Below the pieces are notes generated by a model, which was not told the origin of the DNA, searched no databases, and saw nothing but the letters and a program-made list of their open reading frames with translations. Source: Apostichopus californicus (taxonomy: Eukaryota; Echinodermata; Holothuroidea; Aspidochirotida; Stichopodidae). From it: a stretch of 26,928 nucleotides of DNA. Numbering within the stretch: the stretch's first letter is position 1; each line of letters starts with the position of its first letter. This document shows positions 1 through 12,400 of this stretch, piece by piece. The translations under genes were made by a program, and so were the position numbers. Where the stretch lies: positions 1 through 26,928 of the forward strand of contig JAIPMN010044587.1 in assembly GCA_020650975.1 (NCBI GenBank). Reading direction: 5' to 3'.

Positions 1-298
1 TCTAAACTCAAACGATCTTGAAAACAGGAACAGCCATAGCAACCTTACTTACCATCAATTTATTTCAATGACACATCAAGATTTAAAAATTTGCATAAAA
101 AGTTACCCCCCCCCCCACTTTTTTAATATTCTGGCATCTTTACTTTGTGAAACATTTTTGTATCAAGATGATTGTCACAAGATAAGTTACCGATAAAATT
201 GTAAAAACTTTTGTTATCTGCCCCTTTGTTATTTACCCTTCCCTGCCTTCCCCTCTTATGTTCTATTTCATAGATGTATTAATTATTTCCCTTTACAG
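1..298 (+). other. Partial intron upstream of first visible exon
   Basis: This is the 3' end of an intron ending in a pyrimidine-rich tract and CAG at 296-298. It contains a poly-C run near 106-117. I see no coding segment in it. Confidence 0.8.
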
Positions 299-494
299 AC
301 CAAGCAATTAGCAGATTCTCAATATATTGAAACGTTAAAGAAAGATGTGGAAACTACGAGAGCAAACACAACCTCGCTAGAGAACCAATTGAAGATAGCT
401 TTAGCTGGAGGCAGCGTCGGAACAATTGTAGGAGGAGGAGGACCCTCGGGGGACTTCCCTCCGCCCCCTCCTGGTCTGGGACAAGGCACGGGAG
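299..494 (+). CDS. FMNL: FMNL exon 1 of window: pre-FH1 linker
   Basis: The exon encodes 65 codons plus one base. It begins [18 protein letters not shown], a heptad-like, charged, probably coiled-coil end of the region between the FH3/dimerisation part and FH1. It then turns Gly-rich ([15 protein letters not shown]) and ends with the first proline run (FPPPPPGLG). The acceptor is CTTTACAG and the donor GTAAGT. The frame is fixed by continuity with all later exons. The start codon of the protein lies outside the window. Confidence 0.9.
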
Positions 495-3400
495 GTAAGT
501 GATAGGAGGAACTTAGTCACGATAGGTGTACAGCATCGAAGAAGTACTTGTTATTCTTCAGTACTTGAACTAAATAAGGCTACTGAATGTTTTCTGCAGC
601 AAAGAGGAAATGATTTATGAGGCTATAAAGTCTTTTATTCTTCTTCCAATGAATTGCTTTTAATACTAATACTTCAAAAAAGTCACATTTCATAAAAAAA
701 AAATTAGAGCTTTTGTAGATTATGCAAAACCAACGGAAGGTTTGGATATTAAAAAGAATGTATTGAAAGAGCATGAACCTTTTCAATACAATTGTCATTT
801 TCAAATAAGTAGCGAAAATCGTAACTTGAAACGAACAATGGAAAATATTAATTACTTGTGAAAGTTTTATTCCCCCCCCCATAGTGCAAGAACAATTGTG
901 CAAGGACAATTTTAGACCAAAGCAGTTACAGAAAAATGTACCTATAACAAAGATTTATTTAATTTATGTGTTCTTCTTTTTTCAAAACAAAGGTGCAGCA
1001 GTTCAAACTGGATCAGCACCTCCATCAGCTCCTCCTCTTCCAGGGAGTACAGCAGGAGCACCTCCTCCACCACCACCTCCACCACCTCCCATGGGTGGAG
1101 CACCTCCACCTCCTCCACCCCCTCCACCTCCTGGTGGACCCCCACCACCACCACCACCTCCTCCACCTCCTGGTGGTCCTCCCCCTCCTCCACCGCCACC
1201 AGGTTCAGGACCTCCTCCACCCCCGTTACCAGGAGGCATGCCAGGAGCAGCACCCCATGGATGTAAGTCACTTGTAAATGTTAGGCAATTTCAGAAAGAA
1301 TATAAGTAAGAAAAATACAAAGAAATCATATTCAAATAGATTCCTTGATGGTACCTCAGTTGTTACTCTAGCAGGGTAAGGGAGGACTGGGGGTATAAAT
1401 TGATACCTGTTAGGTGATCCAACTACAAATAAAAAATTGCTATGCATTTTGGTACCACAGACAAAATCTAGCACCTTTCATTATAAAGAGGAAATGGGCA
1501 CCTGTGGCACCTCAACATAATGGTGTCTTTGTGAGTGCACTGGTTTTGAGCTGGTAATCTGTCAGGCCAATCGGCCGCCTCTACTTTAGCACACAAACAA
1601 TCCCACAAGGGATATTAATAGCAACTAATTTTTGTTATAAGTTGAAACTCTCGGATAGATAAAGGTGCCTTCCAATTGTATGTACATATAACAATGCTCG
1701 GCCATAGTGAGACAAAGTTACAATAAAAGTAATATAGCATTATTCAATATTGTAAAAAAATTTACTCTACTGTTAATTTATTTGATCATTCAAATAAAAA
1801 AAAAGGGTTCTTCACCATCTTTGAATTTTTTCTCACAAAGGATATCTTTGATGTTAAATTGCAAAATACGAATGTTGTCGGTTACATTAGGTCTTATAAC
1901 CCTGAATCCTGCTTTAAATGTGTCATTTCCCTCTGTTTTTTTTTAAATCTCTCTTAAAAGATTTTTTACTATTCCACCATCAGCTTTCACCATCAAAAAG
2001 AATGAATCATACTTTAATCTTTCATTTCCACGAGCTATATATAATATTTAAGCTATAATATTTCTTTTTAACCCCCCCATTTATGCAATTTTCATTCCCC
2101 TTATCAGCTGTTACCATCAAGAAGAGAATCAACACCAAATACCGTCTTCCTATCCTCAACTGGGTCGCATTCAAACCTAACCAGATCAGTGGAACTGTGT
2201 TCAGTGAACTTGATGATGATAAAGTCATGAAGGTATTTGAAGTCGTTAAATCAATCGTTTTCCCTAAAATCTGTCAGCGTAAATTCATATCATATTCTCC
2301 GTCAGAAAGAATTGCATGTCAGTCGGTACAATTTTGCTGTATGTTCTAGTGTATTTGTTGATGAAAAAAAAAAAAAAAATCAGAAAAAAAGAAAAGAAAA
2401 AAAAGGGGGGCAATGCTGATCCCTCATCTATTTTGGAACTTTTAAATTTTTGTTGTTCCCCCTTTATCTTATGTTCTCTTAGGACATTGACTTCAACGAA
2501 TTTGAGGAGACCTTCAAGACCATTCAACACGTAAAGGGAGGAAAGACACAGTTGGATGGCAAAAGATCGACAAAGAAGAAGGACACAGGAGTATCATTGT
2601 TAGATGGAGCTAAACTACAAAATATATCAATCGTGAGGAGGAAAATTGAACACAGTACTGACCAGATTGTTTTAGCTATTGAAGGGTAAGTAGTCTCTTA
2701 TGAAAAGGTTGTGGACAGGGTATGTTAAGATGTGTTAAGTGTGGACCAATGAGGATAGATTAGGCCCCCCCCCCCTTGCTAGGAAGGTACTGGGCTTGTG
2801 GACAGGGATATGTTAGGATGTGTTCAGTGTGGACTAATGAGGATAGACTAGTAGCCCCTGTTAGGAAGGTGCTGGGCTTGTGGATGGGGCTTGTTGATGG
2901 GGCTTGTTGATGGGGCTTGTAAAGTTGCAAGCAGTGAGGACCAATGAGGATTGATCGGCAGCCCCTGCTAGGAAGGTGCTGGGCTTGTGGATGAGGCTTG
3001 TTAAGATGTGGCCAATGTGATCCATTTCTATGGTGAGTGGTCTGCATACAAGGGCATGTTTGAAACAATCACTGTATTGAAGGATCAGGAGTCTATACTA
3101 GAAGGTTAGTGGACAATATGGACCTGGGGCATCTTCAAAGGTGTCACTGTACACCATTGGGATATGCTAGGGTAGTGGGCCTGTGGACCAGGGTATATCA
3201 ACAGGTATAATCACTGTGGACCAGTTGAAAGATTAGTTCTCCATGCATGGAGAATTGCTGGCTAAGGGGTCACAGCATTTCTTAACCCATAAAGGCTGTA
3301 CAGCTGCACTATAACATGTGCATTGTGCACAGCTGCACTATAACATGTGCATTGTAATGACTGTCTCAAGGCTATAACTTGATCAAAATAGTGACTGGTT

Positions 3401-6400
3401 TAGGGAGGATATACCTTGTCAAGTTAATGTCTAGATTATTTATTATGTTCTAGATCTGTTTAATATGAAGAACTAGATTATGATTGATGTTATCTTAAAC
3501 ACCGACCCAAATGTTTCCCCTCTTTTAACCCATAGAATGGATCTGGCTTTGATCCCAATCGAGACGGTAGAGCAGCTTAGGAGGTACACCCCTAGCGAAC
3601 AGGAAGTCAAAGTCTACAGACAATACGAGAAAGATAAGAAACCACTCGATAAACTCACAGACGAGGATAAACTCATATATAAGGTTTGTTCCTCGATTAT
3701 GTGGTCTGGTTTTCCCGCTTGAGTCGTGTCACGCTCGAAGGTTACAGGGATGCATGTTATTCAAGCAAGTAGTTGAAGGAATATCATTTTCGAACAAACA
3801 AATTAGTTCAACGAGGTGATGGTACAATTAATCTACAAGAAGAAAAGAAAGTTTTCTGCATTTACTGCGAATTCCAATAAATTAAGAAGAAAAAAAAGAA
3901 CGTCTGTTGCGTTTTCAATGCAATTCAAAGGTCCTGTTTGTGAAATTAAACAAATTGAGTTCTTACCAACTCAACCGGTAACAATGTATAAAGAGAATTT
4001 TAAGTTAATTTAATACTTTTCCTGATAGTTTGACTCTGTTGGTAAAAATATAGAATGCCCTCAGATTTAGAATTTATGTTGCTGTGGTTAGCCTCTCGGC
4101 GTCTCCATCGGAACAGAGTTACACCTTAAAAGGTTTTGTAATCTTCTCTAAAGTCTTTTTGATTGATTTCATATATGTTATGCATGCACTGTGTGGATAC
4201 ATAGAAAAAAGAGAATCACGTTATTTCCAGGTGTTCAGATTCTAATGACTATTACCTTTGTCATGAAAGGTATGTTATATATTGCAATTTGTATAAAAGG
4301 CACTGTTTCAAAATGAGAATAAGGAGGGGGCTGCAGCCTCCTACAGCCAGGCTGCGTAGAACATTGATAGATCATTATTGTTTGATTCTGATGCAGCCTT
4401 GCTGCAGGGTATTTTGTAGCTGCTGCAGCCTAACTATTTGATACTAGGTAGCTTGCTTAAAATAACTTTTATTACTTGATGAGACTATTCCATGAATATT
4501 GGCCACCACCTGAAGTTTGCAAAGAGCAGGCATGAGCTTTATCCGCGAATTCGCGGAATATCCGTGATTTCTTTTCTACCTCTGGGACAAAAACTATTAT
4601 CCTAACACACTGTAGCATACAGAAACTGGAGCCTATACCGCAATTTTTGCAAAGTTCCGTGATTTTTTTTTTACCCCAGGCTCATCCCTGAAAGAGGTAG
4701 ATTTATGGGTTATTTATTGATTTGAAAGTTTTAATCTCATTTCTCTCCTCTATTGTCTGTCTCCTCCTCCCCCTCCTCCTCCTCGTAGCTCTCCAAAGTT
4801 GCGAGAGTGAAAGACAAGCTTGACATCATGTGCTTTATGGGCAACTTCCAAGATGTACTACAGGGCTTGAAACCAGTAAGTATTATTTCCAGCAAATTGC
4901 TGCAAATTTATGTAACTTGATATCAGATCAGTTGCTTTAATATATTCAAAGGTATCCACTGTTATTGCTAACTTTTTCTTTGGAAGTAACTCAAACCTTC
5001 CATCTTGGAATGTTGTAAACAGTTTTGTCCCTTCAGTGGCTCTCTCTCTCAAAAGAAACCTTTTCGCTTCTTTCTGGTATTATTAGTCACATCAGCTCCT
5101 TAAATTTCCATCGTCACGAGACAAGCCATCATCATCTCGCAGAAAGAAAGGAACGGTGGCTTCTGACAGGCATTCCCCTCCCCACCCCCACTCCCACAGC
5201 AAAGAAATAGTTAACCAAGGGTTGCATAGCTGTTAGTAGAGCACATGGCTTGTAATCCTAAGATTACTGGTTCAGAACCCTGTCCTATTCAATATTTCTT
5301 TGCTATTTTCCAATAACTTGAAATTGAAATTATCTTTCTTTCATCACCCAGCAACTGAATGCCTTGCTATCAGCTTCATTCTCTGTCAAGAACTCAACCC
5401 AACTGAAGAGATTATTAGAGGTAAAATCAACAGTCTATTTCTTACTGCAGTGTACTCAACATGTTTTTCCTTCATGGATATTAATATGTACTATTTCAAA
5501 GCTGCATTTGGTGTAGAATTTTCCACACAATCTTCAGAGGTTATACTCTGCCATTAAAGGAAGGATATGTGCGTGTGAATATGATATTAAATAATACTCC
5601 ACCCACCAAATTTGCACCAAGATTGATTTAGTTATGGGTAGCCTTCAAAGGTTTTGCTAATGAAACAAAAATGGGAGGTTGGTTTAATTTGCAGAAAAAA
5701 TTCTCAAACTCTGAAGTTAGAAGAAATTAGTATTGTGTCTTTTTAATGTAATGATTAATTTTCATTAGTTATCATTTCTATTTTTTGTACATAGTTATTA
5801 TGATAAAATACAAACATATAAAATGTAAGGAAACCTTTGAAATTTTCTGAAGCGATTCAATGCCAGATAATCATAAAAGTTCTAAGGAAAAAAAAATCTA
5901 AAAGTATTCTCCCATGTTAACATTGCTTCCAGAGACAAATTGACCCGGTAGTTTGGAGAACAAAGTGAGGGTGGTATTTAAGCAAGAAGTTTGTTTATTT
6001 ACTTTATATTTATTTTTCTTAAAGGTTCAGCACTGAGATGAGATGTCTATTTACCTCAAACATATGTACAAAGAGCATATTTTCTTTCTCTCTGTTTGTT
6101 CCGGTATTACTAAATTCATGTCCTGGATTTTTTTACTCCGCAGATTATTCTTGCCTTTGGAAATTACCTGAACAGTGCAAAGAGAGGTTCCGCTTATGGA
6201 TTCAAGCTGCAGAGTTTGGACACAGTGAGTGTGAGGGGGATGATAAGTTGGAGGGGTGAGGGAGAGGAGGTGGGGGTGAGAGGGGGAGGGTGTAGAGGGG
6301 TGAGAGGCGGAGGGGTGGTAGAGGGATGAGACGGGAACGGGGTAGAGTGGTGAGGGGAAGGGGGTAGTGGGGTGAGAGGGGAAGGGGCATAGAGGGGTGA

Positions 6401-9400
6401 AAGGAGAAAGGGATAGAGTGGTGAGAGGGGAAGGGAGTAGAGTGGTGAGAGGGGAAGGGGGTAGAGGGGTGAGAGGGAAGGGGCATAGAGGGTGAGAGGG
6501 GAAGGGGGTGAGGCAGGATGGGGTCGTGAGAGGGGAAGTAGTAAAGGAGGGGAAGTAAAGAGAAGGTGGAGGAAGAGAATGGATGGGAGGAGGGGAAGGA
6601 GGGGAACAGGAAAGGAGAATAAAGACTGTTCAGGACAGTCTATTCTGTTTACTTCCTTCTCTGAATGCTATATTCAATCCTCTGATGAGTGGATTTTATT
6701 CTGTTTGCATGTCCGAGTAACTTGGTAAATAAATGGAAATCATTTTAGGTCACATGGATGACTTGTAAACATTGTCTGTTAATATACAGACATATATATA
6801 TATATGTATACACGGTATACATGCATGTCCTTTTGCAGTTTGTTGTCCCCTGACATCCAAGAACTATATCAACCTCCTTGCTACCCCCCCCCCCCACCCT
6901 ACCCTATCTTCCATGGTCACCCTAACATTTTGTCATCATCCTACTGAATCTTTATTAATTTTTCTTTCCTGTTTATATCTAGCTACTCGATACAAAGTCT
7001 ACGGACCGAAAGATCACATTACTGCACTACATCGTCGAGACAGTACAACTCAAATTTCCTGAAATCGATAAATTCCACGGAGATCTTCAATACGTCGATA
7101 AAGCGGCTAACGGTAAATATATAACCTCTTAGAGACTTGGTAAACAGCGACACCCCAAACCCTGACGTGAAACTGTCTTTATACCAACTCGTAAAAATGA
7201 TTTGCCCGTAGACAGGATTTGAAGAGCCCTCTTCCTGAAGGAAGACTTAGCCAACAGCGACTCGATAACTGCAACATGAAAAATGTTTGCAACTTTATTT
7301 GAAATTTATTTATTTTCATATAGACAGTTTTCGTAAAGCTTTCCTCAAGATAAAGGCACCGATTGAATAAAAGATTGAACAATTTCTTATGTCGATGTTG
7401 GTAAAAGTTTATGCATATTTTCTTTTTTTTTAAATTTTTTTATGCTGATTTCAAATATATTATATTTGGTATACCACTGAAAAGATTTGAAAGGTGCGGA
7501 CTGCTCCTGGATGAAAAGGTTCAACATTCTTTAGCTGGTCAGAACTTCAGGGAAAGCTTGGTATTCATTTGCAACTAATGCACCAGCTTGTTAATCACTT
7601 GGCGATAGCACTGGTTTAATAAACGTTCTGTATGAAGTGAACATAACAGTAGATTAGAAACCCAGAAAGAAACGAAAAAAAGTCAAAACTTGCATAATAC
7701 CACTAGTTAATCACATTAAATCTGTTGAATTAGCTCAAGAAATCCTTCCGGACCATTTTCCTTTGAAATGAGACATTGTATTTTATCTCTGGCCATTCAG
7801 TATCTGCCGAGAACCTGAACATGGATATCAACATGTTGGTCAACGGGATAAAGAAATGCAAACGGGAGTTTGCCCAGTGCAGCGATAGCACAATTCTGAG
7901 GGATTTCCTGTTGAATAACGAAGACAAGGTGAAAAAACTGGAGGGTGACATGAAGAAAGCAATGGTAAGTTCTTATAAAGGAATCTACTAAATACTTTCT
8001 CTGCTATATTCTTCTCTAGATACTGTCTTCTTTACTGTCCAGTTTGGTCTCTGTCAACCTGTACTCACCTCCCCTCTACTGTCTTCTCGATTGTTATATG
8101 TAAAGTCTACTCATACAGTACTCTGCTCCATTCTCTTAATGCTCTGTACTATCTACTGTCTAACTCTGCTTGACTCAACCAACTCTCTCTTCTGTCTACT
8201 GTCTATGCTGTTCTACTCTGTACTGTCTACTTTCTGCTCTTCTCAAGCTGCTACAATTTACTTCTACTCTTAAAATGTCATTCTTACTGTCTACTCTGTA
8301 CTGATCTACTGTCTGCTCTGTACTAATCTACTGGCTACTCTGCACGATTGTAACAACTCTCCCTTCTGTCTACTGTCTATGCTGTTCTACTCTGTAAAGT
8401 CTACTTTCTGCTCTTCTCCAACTGCTCCATTCTACTTCTGCTCTTTAATGTCATTCTTATTGTCTACTCTCTACTGATCTACTGTCTGCTCTGCTGGATT
8501 CTACCAACCCTCTTTCTGTCTACTATCTACTCTGTTCTACTCTGCACTGTCTACTCTCTGCTCTATATTGCTCTATTCTGCTTTTACCTTGTGCTTTCTG
8601 TTCTATCGTCTATCTAGCCTCTTCTCTACTTTCTACCCTATATTATTATTATTATTTATTATTACGCCGTTATTTATATAGCGCATAATCCACAAGTTCT
8701 ATGCGCTTTACAATCTATTATTATCTATGTTCCTCGCTCCTCCACTCTACTATCAACTCTATTCTTCTCTGTACTGTCTTCTCTCAGACGTTAAGTGTGA
8801 GTACAAAGTCCCTAGTTTGAGTACAGAGCCACAAGTACACGTACGAATATGAGTACCCTAAAATTTGCTTCCTTCGAGCATGGGTAGAGTACACAGTCAA
8901 AGTACGAGTACCAAACCACAATGCCAGTACAAATATGATAAGTACCTACCTTCAGAGAACACAGTCAAAGTACAAGTACCAACCCACAAATGCAAGTACA
9001 AATATGATAAGTACCTACCCTCAGAGTACACAGTCAAGGTACGAGTACCAGTACAGACAAACTGTACCTTGAGTACAGACTGGAGTACTATACGTCTGTC
9101 ATTTCTCTATTCCACTCGACCATCTACCCATGTCTTATCACTCTGGTCTCATCCGTTTATTGCGATGCTGAACACTTTTGTTCAAATTTGTTATTCCAAC
9201 TCCTGTAAAAGAGGAAGGTTCTATCCAGAAATAAGTGGGTGAATTATGAGTCCATGTATATATAATCTTGTTTTCTCACCCTATCTCTGTCTCCTTCACA
9301 GGATGCATACAATGATGTGGTCAGTTACTACGGTGAAAATCCCAAAATGACTCCCCCCGGGACATTCTTCTCCTTCTTCACTAGGTTCGACGCAGCATAT

Positions 9401-12400
9401 AAAGTAAGTCAGTTCCTGTCTAATTCTCCCGAGCAGGATTTTTTTCTTAAACCTCATCCTCATTTCTGTTTATGATCATTTTGTTTCATTCAAGTCATTT
9501 TATACTAATAAAGATGACAATATTGAACCCCAAACACGTTACCTTTTTTTTTTTTATCATTCCGTTTAGGTTTATCAAACTAATGATTTTGTCTTCAAGT
9601 TTTCTTAAACTCACATGACCATTCCATTCTATTCAGTTTCAACACATGAACCGGGTTGGCTCACCAGAAAATATAAAATGAAATAAATGTTAAAATCTTG
9701 ATCGTGTTCTTAGTGCTGGGAATAGTTTTATTGTATCACCAGTAAGGATGCTACAGTAATAGGTCTAAAATGTACAGAAATGTTTGATATTTGTAGCCAG
9801 ACATTTTCCGTACTAACGGTTTAGCACGTAGCTCTTCAATTCACTCATAAATAACAGAAATGTGATTAATGTTAGGACCGTATTCCGTGTGTGTTACATA
9901 AGAAAAATAATCTATATTATAGGAACAAAAGTAAAAACAAATATTATTGATTTGATTCCTTTCAAAAACACACTTAAAAATCAGGGTGCAAATATCTTTA
10001 TTTCTCTCTGCATGTCTTACAACAAATTTCCTGCAAAAAATGTTCTCATGCCTTTTGTAATATTTTGTTGTATATTTTGTAAAGCTAAATTCAATTTTTA
10101 ACTTCTGAAAGATTTATTCAGTTCAACTGTTTTCTGTTCTTCTCTGAAATTATACCATGAATACCTTTGCTTTCTTTTATTCTTATATCCCCCTCCCCCC
10201 CCCACCCTCCTGACAAGTCTGACTTTCAACTTTGCCATCATGTTTCAATTGGATCGACACNNNNNNNNNNTATCCCCCCCCCCCCCCTCCTGACAAGTCT
10301 GAGTTTCAACTTTGCCATCATGTTTCAAATGGATTGACACTTGTTTAAGGAGGCAGATTTTGTTGGTTTTAAGCATCAAGGTAAAACATATATGCAGGGA
10401 GGAGATGTGTTTTTCCATTTAAAAAAAAAAAAAAATGTTTAAAAACAAAAGTTACAAGCTATTAGCTTTGAACTCAAAACATTTCCTACATATGCTGAGT
10501 GTATTTGCAGGAACACCATGAAATTTCAAATTTCTATGGATTGAAGCAAAAACCAAAACTTCAATTGCAAATAGACTGACTTTTCTTGCGTTAAACCAAG
10601 ACAGTTCACGGCTTGAGGTTTCTGTGGAAGTGACGAGAATCTTTCTTCTCGAAGTTTTGTGGCGAAGATCTCTGACAACTTGAGTTTGCTTCTGCCTCAG
10701 TTTAGGTCGGGAAGGTTTGGAAACCATATTTTCAGTTTCCTTTGTACCAATTTTTGTAATTTCTGTTGACTAACCTGTTTCTCTAATAACCCGATATCTC
10801 TCGCAGAAATCTGTTCAGGAGAACGAAAAGCGAAAGAAGATGGAGGTGAGAGAGGTTCAAGCACTTTGTGACCCTTGACCTTTGCTTAATACCTGCTTGA
10901 ACATAATACCTACCCATCACTCATTCTCACCTGTACTGCGCTTTGTACTGTCACATGTCATGTAAATTCTCGCCGAAAGTAGGAATACGAGGCAAAGAGT
11001 TTATTGAGTGCTGCATCACATCATTAAGCTTCAAAGAATGGTATAGATCCCGGGTATTCGAACCTTTTTTGTTTGGTGACCTCAGTTTTTTACCCTCCAT
11101 TAGCAGATGTTGTGGCCTGGGGAGGGGAGGTACTCCCCCCCCTTCCCCTTTGAAAAATCTTATATGATTATTAAATTTGTCAACTTTTTACCCCCCACAA
11201 ATATGATCAATTTCTTTTGTCATCCAAATTTTTGGGAGAACCTCAAAACCTTTTGTGGAAGCCAAGGGGAATACCAACAGTTAAGGTTTTTTTTGTAGTG
11301 AAAGACAATAAGTAGAACACTTCTGTTAAGAGCTCCAGGAAGGTGATAAAGTATATAATTTCATTTAGTAAATTTGACACCATTCAAAGCTTATGGTATA
11401 CTCACTTACCTGTCTACACCTAACTATTGCACTCTTGTAACAACTATGGTAACAACATTAGTAACCTTCACCCTGTTGTCCTCTTAAACTTAGCACCATG
11501 GGATTAAGATGAAGAGACCATTTTATTACCCCTGTCACTTTTAATTTCTGCTTCTTTTTGTACAATCGGGGATTTTAAAAGACTGAATTTGACGATGCAA
11601 AGCAGTGAATCATTCATTTGAAACTAATTTTGACAACATAAGTAAAAAAACTATGACATTCTTTTGGCCTTATTTTTCTCCATCTTTTGACATTGATGTA
11701 AACATCTATAAAATGTGCCCTAGTCTTGTATTTGAAGAAACATGATGATAAACAGATATATGTCAATCGGTTTTGTTTATCATTAACAAAGAAATTCAAT
11801 GTGGTAGACATCGGTTTAGAAACGTCTTCCTTTCCTGCAGACTAGAGAAGTTAAATGGGCAATAAATGTGTTTGTGCGTGTGTCTTATGATAGTGTAATT
11901 GCAGCTTTGGCATTTGAATATGTATAACATTCCATTTCCATCAATTTTGCACGATTAACATCTGGTGTATTATGCCGCCGATTGGTTGTAGATTTTGATG
12001 AATAGAATTGCACCTATCCCTCCCCCTCCACCCATCCCTGGAGGATGATGATGTAAATATTAGTAAGAAACATATTTTTCTGAAGTTTATTCCAGGTAAT
12101 CAAAGCAGATTGTTTAGCAAGTTGTAATTGTGGAGACATTCACATAAGTTCATAAGAGCAGAGGTCACTTTTAGAAATTTTTCATTTGCACCAAGATGGC
12201 ACGTTGCACAAAATACATGAATATATGGCCTGTATGTTGCACACATTGTCAAATTCATCTGAATGTATCGTGGGAAGTAGATTATGTCGAGAGTACACAC
12301 CTTGTAGTCTAACTAATGCTATTAGGTCAATGCATGCTTGAAAATATTTATATGCTTTAAATTTGTAAACAAAGACTACTAAAAAGGCATGAGTCGTGCA

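Larger units (their letters stand above)
2686..3535 (+). other. Intron between exons 4 and 5, mostly degenerate minisatellite
   Basis: The intron is 850 bp. Its first half is a degenerate tandem repeat (2707-3240). A 29-bp tandem duplication follows at 3301-3356. The rest is AT-rich. Confidence 0.85.
3684..4788 (+). other. Intron between exons 5 and 6, with a MITE-like element
   Basis: The intron is 1105 bp. It contains a cluster of CTGCAG/GCAGCC motifs (4325-4435), a 164-bp inverted-repeat element (4527-4690) and a CTCCTC-rich pyrimidine tract before the acceptor. Confidence 0.85.
7965..9301 (+). other. Intron between exons 10 and 11, built mostly of repeats
   Basis: The intron is 1337 bp. 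It holds a CT-rich cryptic repeat (about 8000-8770), a hairpin repeat inside it (8641-8712) and a GTAC-rich tandem repeat (8888-9060). An ORF over the last of these is repeat-derived. Confidence 0.85.

Noticed and set aside
1003-1239. Minus-strand Gly/Val-rich ORFs and + strand frame-shifted His/Leu-rich ORF over FH1
   Set aside because: They are shadows of the proline-codon array in exon 2.
2083-2349. ORF reading through exon 3 into the next intron
   Set aside because: The FH2 reading stops at the donor at 2233, and residues after it have no formin similarity.
6202-6486. Minus-strand Pro/Ser/His-rich ORF
   Set aside because: It is the complement of the polypurine minisatellite.
8865-9242. 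125-codon + strand ORF with [14 protein letters not shown] repeats
   Set aside because: The amino-acid repeats simply reflect the 68-69-bp GTAC-rich tandem repeat, which happens to stay open.
10452-10727. 91-codon Lys/Arg-rich minus-strand ORF in intron 11
   Set aside because: It has a plausible start and is less AT-rich, but no family, no splice context and no second copy. It could be chance and is noted only in the intron entry.
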